Positions 1 through 5,105 of a stretch of DNA of 6,412 nt are shown piece after piece. A program made the translations under genes and the position numbers. The notes under the pieces are model-generated. The model was not told where the DNA came from, did not search any database, and saw nothing but the letters and a program-made list of their open reading frames with translations. Position 1 is the stretch's first letter; every line of letters begins with the position of its first letter. The stretch lies in the NCBI GenBank assembly GCA_003133285.1, contig PKWR01000141.1:268-6679 (forward strand). The letters run 5' to 3'. The DNA is from Coriobacteriia bacterium (GTDB lineage: Bacteria > Actinomycetota > Coriobacteriia > Anaerosomatales > PALSA-660).

Positions 1-2
1 GT

Positions 3-425
3 GTCAAGGGCGACACCGGCGCTCAGGGTCCCCAGGGCATCCAGGGCGAGATCGGTCCCAAGGGTGACATCGGCCCCATCGGCCTCACTGGCCTCACCGG
101 CGCCAAGGGTGAAACCGGCGCTCAGGGTCCCCAGGGTGAAGTCGGTCCTGTCGGTTCTGTCGGTCCTGCAGGCCCCACGGGTGCCAAGGGCGACACCGGC
201 GCCAAGGGTGACACCGGCCCCGGTCTGACTCCGATCATGACGGGCGGAGTGCAGACCGGCTGGATGATCTACAGCCAGAACACTAACTTGAAACTTGCGG
301 TCGACAACACCGGCATCTACCTGTTCGACGACTCCACCAACAAGGGCGCGAGTATGTTGGTAGGTGCCAGCGGTGCTGACGCGGGCAAGCTCAAGGACAA
401 CACCATGGCCGCTTGGCCGTTCTAG
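3..425 (+). CDS. Collagen-like Gly-X-Y repeat protein, 5' end missing
   Basis: This is the last 140 residues of a larger protein whose start lies before the window; the reading frame begins at base 3. The first ~75 residues are about 23 uninterrupted Gly-X-Y triplets (GDT, GAQ, GPQ, GEI, GPK and similar), rich in Pro, Lys, Asp, Thr and Gln. This is typical of bacterial collagen-like proteins that form triple helices on the cell surface or on spores and phage fibres. A non-repetitive C-terminal domain of about 62 residues follows (MTGGVQTGWMIYSQNT... to WPF), with alternating hydrophobic residues that suggest a small beta-rich, possibly trimerising, knob. There is no LPxTG motif and no C-terminal membrane anchor, so attachment must be N-terminal or non-covalent. 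The repeat DNA itself is repetitive. A strong terminator follows. The collagen repeat is certain; the cellular role is not known. Confidence 0.85.
   Translation, partial: VKGDTGAQGPQGIQGEIGPKGDIGPIGLTGLTGAKGETGAQGPQGEVGPVGSVGPAGPTGAKGDTGAKGDTGPGLTPIMTGGVQTGWMIYSQNTNLKLAVDNTGIYLFDDSTNKGASMLVGASGADAGKLKDNTMAAWPF
6..218 (+). repeat. Internal DNA repeats in the collagen-like region
   Basis: A 32-bp unit at 6-37 recurs at 105-136 with 30 of 32 bases identical. An 18-bp unit at 183-200 is repeated in tandem at 201-218 with one difference. These repeats encode Gly-X-Y blocks (KGDTGAQGPQG and AKGDTG) and could let the repeat tract expand or shrink by slippage or recombination. This is ordinary for collagen-like genes and is not a CRISPR array. 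Confidence 0.8.
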
Positions 426-427
426 TC

Positions 428-454
428 TGGCTCGGTAGACTCTCGTCTGAGCCA
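428..454 (+). other. Imperfect hairpin just after the collagen-like gene
   Basis: TGGCTC (428-433) pairs with GAGCCA (449-454), and AGAC (437-440) pairs with GTCT (445-448) around a TCTC loop, with a three-base bulge (434-436). The hairpin starts 3 nt after the stop codon. No T-run follows it. It may protect the 3' end or act together with the stronger hairpin 28 bases downstream. Confidence 0.4.
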
Positions 455-481
455 CGGTTCTCCGAGAGGTACGAGGTAGCC

Positions 482-519
482 GTGGGGCCCCCGGCATCAG
501 CCGGGGGCCCCACTCGTTT
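482..519 (+). terminator. Strong intrinsic terminator of the collagen-like gene
   Basis: A perfect 14-bp inverted repeat, GTGGGGCCCCCGGC (482-495) and its complement (500-513), encloses the tetraloop ATCA and is followed by TCGTTT. The stem is almost entirely G:C. The short, imperfect T-run is normal for high-GC bacteria. It lies 57 bases after the stop codon and separates the collagen-like gene from the lipoprotein gene. Confidence 0.85.
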
Positions 520-527
520 CTGCAGAT

Positions 528-555
528 GTATGTACGGGCATACGGTGCTAATGTT
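528..555 (+). promoter_or_regulatory. Possible promoter/operator region of the lipoprotein gene
   Basis: GTATG (528-532) and CATAC (539-543) form a short inverted repeat with a 6-base spacer. An AT-richer stretch, TGCTAATGTT (546-555), that could serve as an extended -10 lies just downstream, 34 bases before the ATG at 589. No convincing -35 element is visible. The call rests on position between a terminator and a gene start as much as on the motifs. Confidence 0.3.
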
Positions 556-588
556 AGGCGTAGTAGTCGTCGAAGCCTGGGGGGTCCC

Positions 589-1449
589 ATGTTGCGCAGA
601 AGGCTGGCGTTGGCCGTCGTCCTCGTGCTGGTGCTGCTTGCCGCCGCTGGTTGCACACAGTCCGCGTCGGACGTCACATATTCGAAGCTCAAGGGCGTCT
701 GGTATGAGTCGTCGAGCGGTCTCCAGTACGACTTCGCCAGCAGGACCCAGCTCGTGCTGCCCGAGGTGCAGGCGAACGGCGGCAATACGATCAAATACGA
801 GATACTGGACGGCACCAAGATCGCGCTTGCGCAGGATGGTGCAACCCAGGTCTCGGAGATCAAGACCCTCGACGAGCAGACGCTCGTGACACACAACCCC
901 ACCACAGGCGCGAACAAGACGTTCTTCCGAGATCTCAAGAAGACGGACTTCGCCAAGGCCCAAGAGAAGATGGTCGCTGGCGCGCTCGCTGCGCTCAAGC
1001 GTTTCCCGACGATCGAGCCCAAGCAGAAGATCGTCTGGACGACCGTTCCGCCCTCGGGGGGAGATATCCCGCCGTGGCCGCTGTGGCCGACTTCAAGCAT
1101 CGCGCGCTACAAGACGGCTTGGAACTGGATCGACTTCACCCGCGCTTCGAATGAGATCACGAGTTCGGGGACCGGCGCCGACGCAGGCTACGCCATCACC
1201 TTCGAACGGTCGGTCCCGACGACCGAGCAGCTCGATGCCTACTACGCCAAGACCGGCATCGTCGTCGGACCGGGCGGGCCTCTGATCGACGTCGGCTACT
1301 CGAGCACGGTCGCCACGTACCCGGCTGGGACCTTCGTCTACCAGGGCGACATCATGATCTACTCGCTGGGCGAGGGATACGCCCTGGGTGTGAGGATCGG
1401 CGCTACCAAGGCCCAAGGGTTCACGCCCTACACGTATCGCAATCAGTAG
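589..1449 (+). CDS. Predicted secreted lipoprotein of unknown function
   Basis: The product is 286 residues. The N-terminus has MLRRR, a hydrophobic stretch (residues 6-20) and AAGC with Cys22, a lipoprotein signal peptide although Ala rather than Leu stands at -3. The frame is open further upstream to ATG 526, but only a start at 589 puts the signal peptide at the N-terminus, so 589 is chosen. The ribosome-binding site is weak (a G-run at 579-584). After the signal, residues ~30-110 (KLKGVWYESSSGLQYDF... to KTFFRD) have the look of a small lipocalin-like or DUF5640-like beta domain. A Trp/Pro-rich linker follows (PPWPLWP). The C-terminal ~110 residues, ending in YTYRNQ, are not recognised. 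The gene stands alone between two terminators. The lipoprotein call is firm; the function is unknown. Confidence 0.8.
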   Translation: MLRRRLALAVVLVLVLLAAAGCTQSASDVTYSKLKGVWYESSSGLQYDFASRTQLVLPEVQANGGNTIKYEILDGTKIALAQDGATQVSEIKTLDEQTLVTHNPTTGANKTFFRDLKKTDFAKAQEKMVAGALAALKRFPTIEPKQKIVWTTVPPSGGDIPPWPLWPTSSIARYKTAWNWIDFTRASNEITSSGTGADAGYAITFERSVPTTEQLDAYYAKTGIVVGPGGPLIDVGYSSTVATYPAGTFVYQGDIMIYSLGEGYALGVRIGATKAQGFTPYTYRNQ

Positions 1450-1482
1450 GCCGTGTCCGCTTCATCGGATGATCGGCGTGAA

Positions 1483-1523
1483 GGAAGGACCCGGAGGCAT
1501 CACAGCCCCGGGTCCTTCCGCTT
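1483..1523 (+). terminator. Intrinsic terminator of the lipoprotein gene
   Basis: A perfect 12-bp inverted repeat, GGAAGGACCCGG (1483-1494) with CCGGGTCCTTCC (1508-1519), encloses a 13-base loop and is followed by GCTT. It lies 33 bases after the lipoprotein stop codon. The T-run is minimal, but stem strength and position support termination. Confidence 0.75.
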
Positions 1524-1552
1524 GCGCGGGGACGCCCGGGCTGGTCTAGTCT
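1522..1552 (+). promoter_or_regulatory. Possible promoter of the two-helix membrane protein
   Basis: TTGCGC (1522-1527) and TAGTCT (1547-1552) resemble -35 and -10 elements, but the spacer is 19 bases, longer than optimal. They lie between the preceding terminator and the GTG at 1608, where a promoter is expected. Weak call. Confidence 0.3.
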
Positions 1553-1607
1553 GTAGGGGCACGGCTGCGGGAGCCGGCTGAAGCGAGCGCGAGGGGGCGA
1601 GACCACT

Positions 1608-2072
1608 GTGACGACCTGGATCGTCATCATCGCGGGGGCGTTGCTGGCCGCGGCGGGACTGCTGCTCAGGATGCGTCCGGTCTTCAAGGCGACGCTCGCC
1701 GTCGTCGGCGTGCTCGTCCTGCTCGCGGGGCTGTGGATGCTCGTCCCGGGAAACGAGATCTCCTTTGGGCCGGCGCCGGGGAAGGGCACCAGCAAGGCGG
1801 ACACGCTCTATACCGCCGCACGCCCCGCGATCGGGGAGACCGTGTTCACCCCGAATCCCGAGGACACCGCCACCTACCTGTGGGACCGCATCGCCGCAGC
1901 GGCGAACGCCGACCCCGGCCTGAAGTTCACGGCGAGCCAGACCATGTCCGGCGGGATCGTCGACAGCGAGAAGCTGGTCTTTGCCGACGGGAGCTCGCTC
2001 ACGCTCACGATGAGCTCGGTCGGCGGGGACCCGGGGCTGACGCTGGAGAGCGTGCGGATAGCGCGACCCTAG
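1608..2072 (+). CDS. Small membrane protein with two N-terminal helices, unknown function
   Basis: The product is 154 residues, starting at GTG with a G-rich ribosome-binding site (GAGGGGG, 1591-1597) 10 bases upstream. Residues 4-20 and 28-46 are hydrophobic helices separated by a short basic turn (RMRPVFK). This predicts a helical hairpin with the loop in the cytoplasm and both termini outside by the positive-inside rule. The remaining ~105 residues form one soluble domain with a predicted helix (TYLWDRIAAAANADPG) followed by beta-strand patterns (LKFTASQTM, EKLVFADGSSLTLTMSS, LTLESVRIA). No family is recognised. It is preceded by a terminator and followed by ~100 bases before the next gene, so it is probably transcribed alone. 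Coding is supported by G/C at third positions and the ribosome-binding site. Confidence 0.7.
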   Translation: MTTWIVIIAGALLAAAGLLLRMRPVFKATLAVVGVLVLLAGLWMLVPGNEISFGPAPGKGTSKADTLYTAARPAIGETVFTPNPEDTATYLWDRIAAAANADPGLKFTASQTMSGGIVDSEKLVFADGSSLTLTMSSVGGDPGLTLESVRIARP

Positions 2073-2171
2073 CGCGTGTGGCTTCGCGTGCCGGGGCCTG
2101 ACCCGGGTGCGCTATCGTGTCGGGGGCGACCGCGATGCGGACCGCCTGACGAGACGAACAGAGGTACCACC

Positions 2172-2750
2172 GTGAAGAAGTCGCTCGGCGCGAAGACGCT
2201 GCTGTACCCGACGCCCGTGCTGGTCGTCGGGACCTACGGCGCCGGCGGCGTCGCCAACGCCATGACCGCCGCCTGGGGCGGCATCGCCTGCTCGAAGCCG
2301 CCGTGCGTGTCGATCTCGCTGCGGGCCGCGACCGCATCCCACGGCAACCTCATGGCGCGCCGCGCCTTCACGATCAGCCTGCCGGGCGAGGAGAACGCCG
2401 TCGAGGCCGACTACTTCGGCATCGCCTCGGGACGCGACCACGACAAGTTCGCCGAGACCGGCCTGACCCCCGTGCGCAGCGAGCTCGTGGACGCGCCGTA
2501 CGTCGACGAGTTCTCGCTCGTGCTCGAGTGTGAGGTCGTGGCTGTCCACGAGCTCGGGCTGCACACGCAGTTCATCGGCGAGATCAAGGACGTGAAGGTC
2601 GACGAGTCGATGCTGGGCGCCGACGGCCGGATCGACCTCGCCCGTCTCAAGCCCATCCTCTTCGCGATGGATCCCGGCGCCTACTACGGCATCGGCGCGT
2701 TCATCGGCAAGGCCTACACGATCGGCAAGACCATCGAGGCCGGGGAGTAG
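2172..2750 (+). CDS. Flavoredoxin-type flavin reductase family protein
   Basis: The product is 192 residues, the usual size for the family (Flavin_Reduct, FMN-binding split barrel). These proteins bind FMN and pass electrons from NAD(P)H or ferredoxin-type donors; flavoredoxins are common in anaerobes. Recognisable blocks are PTPVLVVGTY (13-22), NAMTAAWGGIACSKPPCVSI (29-48), where FMN contacts and conserved SKPP lie, EADYFGIASGRDHDKF (78-93), DAPYVDEFSLVLEC (107-120) and GLHTQFIGEI (129-138). The frame is open further upstream, but GTG 2172 matches the family N-terminus and has AGAGG at 2160-2164, 7 bases away. The galE start lies 2 bases after the stop, so the two are probably co-transcribed, although no functional link is known. 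The family is confident; the physiological electron partner is not visible. Confidence 0.92.
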   Translation: MKKSLGAKTLLYPTPVLVVGTYGAGGVANAMTAAWGGIACSKPPCVSISLRAATASHGNLMARRAFTISLPGEENAVEADYFGIASGRDHDKFAETGLTPVRSELVDAPYVDEFSLVLECEVVAVHELGLHTQFIGEIKDVKVDESMLGADGRIDLARLKPILFAMDPGAYYGIGAFIGKAYTIGKTIEAGE

Positions 2751-2752
2751 CG

Positions 2753-3739
2753 ATGCGGATCCTGGTGACAGGGGGAGCGGGGTACATCGGCTCGGTCACG
2801 ACGCGCATGCTGCTCGACGCGGGACACGAGGTCACCGTCCTCGACTCGCTCGAGCGGGGCCACCGCGAGGCCGTCGACGAGCGTGCGGCCCTCGTGGTGG
2901 GCGACGTCGGCGATCGTGCGGCGCTCGACGCCGTGCTGCCCGGTTGCGACGCGGTGATGCACCTGGCGGGGCTGATCGAGGTGGGCGAGGGCCAGGCCGA
3001 ACCCGACCGCTACTTCGACTACAACGTCTCGCGCCCGCTGCGGATGCTGGCGGCCATGGCCGACCACGGGGTGGACGCGCTCGTCTTCTCGTCGACGGCC
3101 GCGGTCTACGGCGAGCCGGCGAGCGTGCCGGTCGGGGAGGACGCGCCCACGCTTCCCGTCAACGCCTACGGGAAGACCAAGCTGGCGTTCGAGCGTGCCC
3201 TGGATGAGGCGGGTTCCGCGCACGGTCTGCGCTCGGTGCGCTTCCGCTACTTCAACGTCGCGGGCGCATGGCCGGGCGGAGACATGGGGGAGGCGCACGA
3301 TCCCGAGACCCATCTCATCCCGCGCATGCTGTGCGCGGTGGCGTCGGGGCAGGCGACCTTCGAGGTCTTCGGCGGGGACTATCCCACGCCCGACGGTACG
3401 TGCGTCCGCGACTACATCCACGTGTGGGACCTGGCGCGCGCCCACCGCATGGCGCTGGAGCGCCTCGGTGCGGGCGGCGACGGCGGGGTGTGGAACCTCG
3501 GCAACGGGCAGGGGTTCTCCAACCTCGAGGTCGTGCGCACGTGCGCCGAGGTCACCGGCCGGCAGGTGGGGATCGTCATCGGTCCGCGCCGCCCCGGCGA
3601 TCCGGCGCGGCTCGTGGCCTCCAACGCGCGCGCTGCAGCGGAACTCGGCTGGGAGCCGGAGCGCGACGACCTGCGCGTCATCGTCGGGGACGCGTGGAGA
3701 TGGCACAGCGCGCACCCCGACGGGTACGGGCGCGGCTAG
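2753..3739 (+). CDS. galE: UDP-glucose 4-epimerase
   Basis: GalE interconverts UDP-glucose and UDP-galactose in the cytoplasm, using bound NAD, in galactose metabolism and in making sugar donors for surface polysaccharides. The 328-residue length is typical. It shows the Rossmann motif TGGAGYIG (6-13), the SST triad serine region (113-115) followed by AAVYGEP, the catalytic YGKTK (Tyr139, Lys143), FRYFNVAGA, DGTCVRDYIHVWDLA, NLGNGQGFS, the GPRRPGDPARLVAS block, and the C-terminal WRWHSAHPDGY. GGGGAG at 2742-2747, inside the end of the upstream gene, serves as the ribosome-binding site, and the ATG is 2 bases after that stop. By hand alignment, the position of E. coli Tyr299, which restricts substrate size, appears to be Leu here, so UDP-GlcNAc/GalNAc might also be accepted; this is inference. 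A sugar-transferase remnant follows. Confidence 0.95.
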   Translation: MRILVTGGAGYIGSVTTRMLLDAGHEVTVLDSLERGHREAVDERAALVVGDVGDRAALDAVLPGCDAVMHLAGLIEVGEGQAEPDRYFDYNVSRPLRMLAAMADHGVDALVFSSTAAVYGEPASVPVGEDAPTLPVNAYGKTKLAFERALDEAGSAHGLRSVRFRYFNVAGAWPGGDMGEAHDPETHLIPRMLCAVASGQATFEVFGGDYPTPDGTCVRDYIHVWDLARAHRMALERLGAGGDGGVWNLGNGQGFSNLEVVRTCAEVTGRQVGIVIGPRRPGDPARLVASNARAAAELGWEPERDDLRVIVGDAWRWHSAHPDGYGRG

Positions 3740-3756
3740 GGACGCACCGGCGTCCC
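3739..3756 (+). terminator. Compact hairpin at the galE stop codon
   Basis: GGGACGC (3739-3745) and GCGTCCC (3750-3756) form a perfect 7-bp stem with the tetraloop ACCG. The first G is the last base of the galE stop. No T-run follows, so it may be a weak terminator or an RNA 3'-end stabiliser rather than a classic intrinsic terminator. Confidence 0.45.
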
Positions 3757-3766
3757 ATGCGATGAC

Positions 3767-3895
3767 GCGCAGGTCCCCGTCCCGCGCGTGACCCGCCTCG
3801 ACCTTCTCTACATCGAGAACTGGTCGGTGGGTTTCGACATGGCGCTGCTGATGCGCACGGTGCCGGCGGTCCTGCTGCCGGAGGGCGCGTACTAG
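3767..3895 (+). pseudogene. C-terminal remnant of a bacterial sugar transferase (WbaP/PglC type)
   Basis: The frame ending at TAG 3893-3895 reads AQVPVPR, then RLDLLYIENWSVGFDMALLM (3794-3853), then RTVPAVLLPEGAY. It matches the invariant end of polyprenyl-phosphate sugar-1-phosphate transferases (family pattern AQV...RLDLxYIxNWSLxxDLxILLxTVxxVLxGxGAY). Those enzymes start O-antigen, capsule or exopolysaccharide synthesis at the membrane and are 200-480 residues; only about 42 remain. The membrane segments and catalytic Asp-Glu region are absent. The region is in the same frame as galE but lies beyond its stop. GTG 3788 could start a 35-residue peptide, but no ribosome-binding site is visible. 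The residues are too well preserved for chance. The likely history is a deletion that removed most of a transferase gene next to galE. Confidence 0.75.
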
Positions 3896-3991
3896 CCGGG
3901 GGCGCGCGGAAGGGTCGGGAATCGGTAAGGAGCGGCCGCTAGCCTTAGTCCGGGCTGAGAGGGGGTCTCAGGTGGTCGCAGAGGGGCATCG

Positions 3992-4012
3992 ACGTGCGCG
4001 AGTGGCGCACGT
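3992..4012 (+). other. Perfect 8-bp hairpin upstream of the HigBA promoter
   Basis: ACGTGCGC (3992-3999) and GCGCACGT (4005-4012) enclose GAGTG. The right arm overlaps the 15-bp element that is shared with the promoter of the second module. It could be an operator half-site pair, or a barrier that stops read-through from galE. No T-run follows. Confidence 0.4.
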
Positions 4013-4017
4013 ACGTA

Positions 4018-4043
4018 TTGACGACTGTACCATTAATGGTGCA
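4018..4043 (+). promoter_or_regulatory. HigBA promoter/operator: -35 box and 18-bp palindrome
   Basis: TTGACG (4018-4023) matches the -35 consensus at five of six bases. TGTACCATTAATGGTGCA (4026-4043) is a palindrome with one mismatched pair; its central 12 bases, ACCATTAATGGT, are perfect. It ends 8 bases before the toxin ATG at 4052. Xre-type antitoxins such as HigA bind such palindromes to repress their own operon, so this is the likely operator. The -10 is unclear (TGCACT at 4040-4045 is the best placed). If that is right, transcription would start close to the ATG and the mRNA would be leaderless. Confidence 0.6.
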
Positions 4044-4051
4044 CTCTTCTC

Positions 4052-4417
4052 ATGACACAAGAGACGGCCGCCGGCTCGGCGCCGGTACCGCGGGTGGTCT
4101 TCTATCGGACGTTGACCGGGCATGAACCCGTTCGCGAATGGCTCCGGGAGCGTGACCCCGCAGATCGCAGGGCGATCGGGGAGGACATCAAGACCGCGCA
4201 GTACGGATGGCCGCTCGGCATGCCGTTGATACGGAAGCTCGAACCGGGGTTGTGGGAAGTCCGGTCGCACATCGGTGACGGTACCGCACGGGTGCTGTTC
4301 AGCGTGTCCGGCGGGGTCATGGTCCTGCTCCATGGCTTGGTGAAGAAGTCGCGCAAGATCGACGCCGGGGATCTCGCGATCGTGCGCAGGCGCCTGGCGA
4401 ATCTCACGGAGGGGTGA
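4052..4417 (+). CDS. higB: HigB/RelE-family toxin (phage Gp49-like)
   Basis: Toxins of this family cleave mRNA, generally on the ribosome, and halt growth until neutralised by the partner antitoxin. The product is 121 residues, the usual size. The family pattern is clear: VVFYRT near the start (15-20), EWLRERDPADRRAIGEDIKT (29-48), PLGMPLIRKLEPGLWEVRSH (54-73) with the conserved LWEVR, and the basic HGLVKKSRK (94-102), followed by a helix with several Arg residues. Arg71, Arg80 and the Lys/Arg cluster at 98-102 are candidate active-site or RNA-binding residues by family analogy. The ATG has no Shine-Dalgarno sequence. The toxin comes first, as usual for HigBA, and the antitoxin starts 4 bases after its stop. 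The family is secure; naming it HigB rather than another RelE-like subgroup relies on gene order and the Xre partner. Confidence 0.88.
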   Translation: MTQETAAGSAPVPRVVFYRTLTGHEPVREWLRERDPADRRAIGEDIKTAQYGWPLGMPLIRKLEPGLWEVRSHIGDGTARVLFSVSGGVMVLLHGLVKKSRKIDAGDLAIVRRRLANLTEG

Positions 4418-4421
4418 CCGG

Positions 4422-4715
4422 GTGAACATCGAGCATCTCGGCAGCGACTTCGACGAGTACCTCCGTGACGAGGGTCTGCTCGAGTCGTCCGAGGCGACCG
4501 CTGCCAAACGCCTGATCGCCCACCAGATCGCTCTGGAGATGCGCCGCTGCAGATTGACGAAGTCGGAGATGGCTTCTCGGATGGGAACCAGCAGACCGGC
4601 TGTCGATCGCCTTCTAGACCCGACCAACCGATCGGTGACGCTATCGACCCTCGAACGGGCAGCATCCGCTGTCGGCATGAGGATCAGCATCGCGCTCGCT
4701 CCCAGGCAGCCCTGA
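4422..4715 (+). CDS. higA: HigA-like Xre-family antitoxin
   Basis: The product is 97 residues and would neutralise the upstream toxin and repress the operon. The helix-turn-helix lies at about residues 44-84: LTKSEMASRMGTSRPAVDRL (45-64) followed by LSTLERAASAVG (74-85), the standard Xre arrangement with a recognition helix near SRPAVDRL. The N-terminal ~40 residues (FDEYLRDEGLLESSEATAAK) are acidic and helical and may contact the basic toxin. GTG 4422 has a strong ribosome-binding site, GGAGGGG (4408-4414), inside the end of the toxin gene, 7 bases away. The stop codon TGA 4713-4715 is followed directly and in frame by PIN-toxin-like sequence. The expected DNA target is the palindrome at 4026-4043. 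Confidence 0.9.
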   Translation: MNIEHLGSDFDEYLRDEGLLESSEATAAKRLIAHQIALEMRRCRLTKSEMASRMGTSRPAVDRLLDPTNRSVTLSTLERAASAVGMRISIALAPRQP

Positions 4716-4976
4716 CTGCGAGAGAGCGGACGCGAACTGTTGGCGATATTCGACGTCGCCTGCGTCGATCGCGGTGTCCTGGTGAGTGCGCTCGACGCCG
4801 GGTTCGCCGACTACGAGGATGCGGTCTTGCACGAGGCGGGTCGCGCAGATTCGGTTGCGGCGATCGTCACCCGCAACGGCAAGGACTTCGACGGCGCCAC
4901 GATCCCGGTCTTCGACCCGAACGAACTGCTCGCGGCGTTGGTCGCCTCGTCGCAGACGAAGGCGGCCGAGCGATAG
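4716..4976 (+). pseudogene. 5'-truncated PIN-domain (VapC-like) toxin
   Basis: Reading in the same frame as the antitoxin, directly after its stop, gives LRESGRELLAIFDVACVDRG, then a stretch containing FADYEDAVLHEAG (4803-4841), AAIVTRNGKDFDGATIPVFD (4857-4916) and PNELLAAL, ending at TAG 4974-4976. This is the C-terminal half of PIN toxins of the PIN_3 type (pattern FxDFEDAxxxxxA...AxxIVTRNxxDFxGxxxPVxxPxEFL). PIN nucleases need four acidic residues. The N-terminal Asp of the usual LLDTNV motif and the next Glu are missing here; only the FADYEDA and TRNGKDF acids remain. Homology extends upstream of the only usable start (TTG 4740), and no ribosome-binding site or partner antitoxin is present. 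It is therefore a broken vapC, unlikely to be an active nuclease. Confidence 0.8.
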
Positions 4977-5044
4977 GCGGCTGAGGTGCGCACCGAGGAT
5001 GGGTCCGGAGCGAATGGTCGGCGAAGCCCAGGCCCCGGGTAGAC

Positions 5045-5085
5045 CGCGCGTACGTATTGCACGTATCGTACGATTCGTGTAGAAT
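5045..5085 (+). promoter_or_regulatory. Promoter of the Phd-GNAT module with a 20-bp palindrome in the spacer
   Basis: TTGCAC (5057-5062) and TAGAAT (5080-5085) are good -35 and -10 elements with an ideal 17-bp spacer. CACGTATCGTACGATTCGTG (5060-5079) is a 20-bp palindrome with one mismatched pair, with a perfect 10-bp centre ATCGTACGAT; it fills the spacer and touches both boxes. A second inverted repeat, GATTC (5072-5076) / GAATC (5082-5086), overlaps the -10. A repressor bound here would block RNA polymerase, as expected for autoregulation by a Phd/YefM antitoxin. The 15 bases at 5045-5059 match 4006-4020 upstream of HigBA at 14 positions. Confidence 0.8.
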
Positions 5086-5092
5086 CTGACGC

Positions 5093-5102
5093 GGAGGTGA
5101 TC
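5093..5102 (+). promoter_or_regulatory. Exceptionally strong Shine-Dalgarno sequence
   Basis: GGAGGTGATC matches, over ten bases, the complement of the conserved 3' end of 16S rRNA. The GGAGG core ends 8 bases before ATG 5106. This fixes the antitoxin start at 5106 rather than the in-frame GTG at 5097, which lies inside the site. High antitoxin translation relative to toxin is expected in such modules. Confidence 0.85.
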
Positions 5103-5105
5103 GCC

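Larger units (their letters stand above)
3896..4051 (+). other. Intergenic stretch between the transferase remnant and the HigBA module
   Basis: No coding frame is supported here. It holds CTGAGA/TCTCAG around GGGGG (3955-3971), a longer hairpin at 3992-4012, a -35-like TTGACG at 4018-4023 and the palindromic operator candidate at 4026-4043. The left part (3896-3950) shows nothing recognisable apart from the 8-bp palindrome GCGGCCGC. This is the boundary between the housekeeping/polysaccharide genes and the toxin-antitoxin island. Confidence 0.5.

Noticed and set aside
6..218. Repeats that might suggest a CRISPR array
   Set aside because: The repeats are coding Gly-X-Y units with no regular spacers and stay in one open frame.
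526..588. Earlier in-frame start for the lipoprotein
   Set aside because: It would place 21 basic residues before the signal peptide and bury the lipobox; ATG 589 gives a normal lipoprotein N-terminus.
391..963. Minus-strand open frame across the terminator and lipoprotein start
   Set aside because: It crosses a strong hairpin terminator and a clear signal-peptide region on the other strand and has low-complexity, motif-free translation.
2091..2106. Possible terminator CCGGG-loop-CCCGG after the two-helix membrane protein
   Set aside because: The stem is only 5 bp, with no T-run; not enough to call termination.
2714..3715. Long open frame on the minus strand opposite galE
   Set aside because: It mirrors the codon structure of galE in GC-rich DNA, its translation is Arg/His/Val-rich with no recognisable motif, and galE on the + strand is unambiguous.
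3955..3971. CTGAGA hairpin resembling the start of a TPP riboswitch
   Set aside because: Only the CUGAGA hexamer is present; the other conserved TPP (THI-box) segments are missing, and the next gene is a toxin rather than a thiamine gene.
5097..5105. GTG 5097 as start of the Phd-like antitoxin
   Set aside because: It lies within the ten-base Shine-Dalgarno match that is correctly spaced for ATG 5106.
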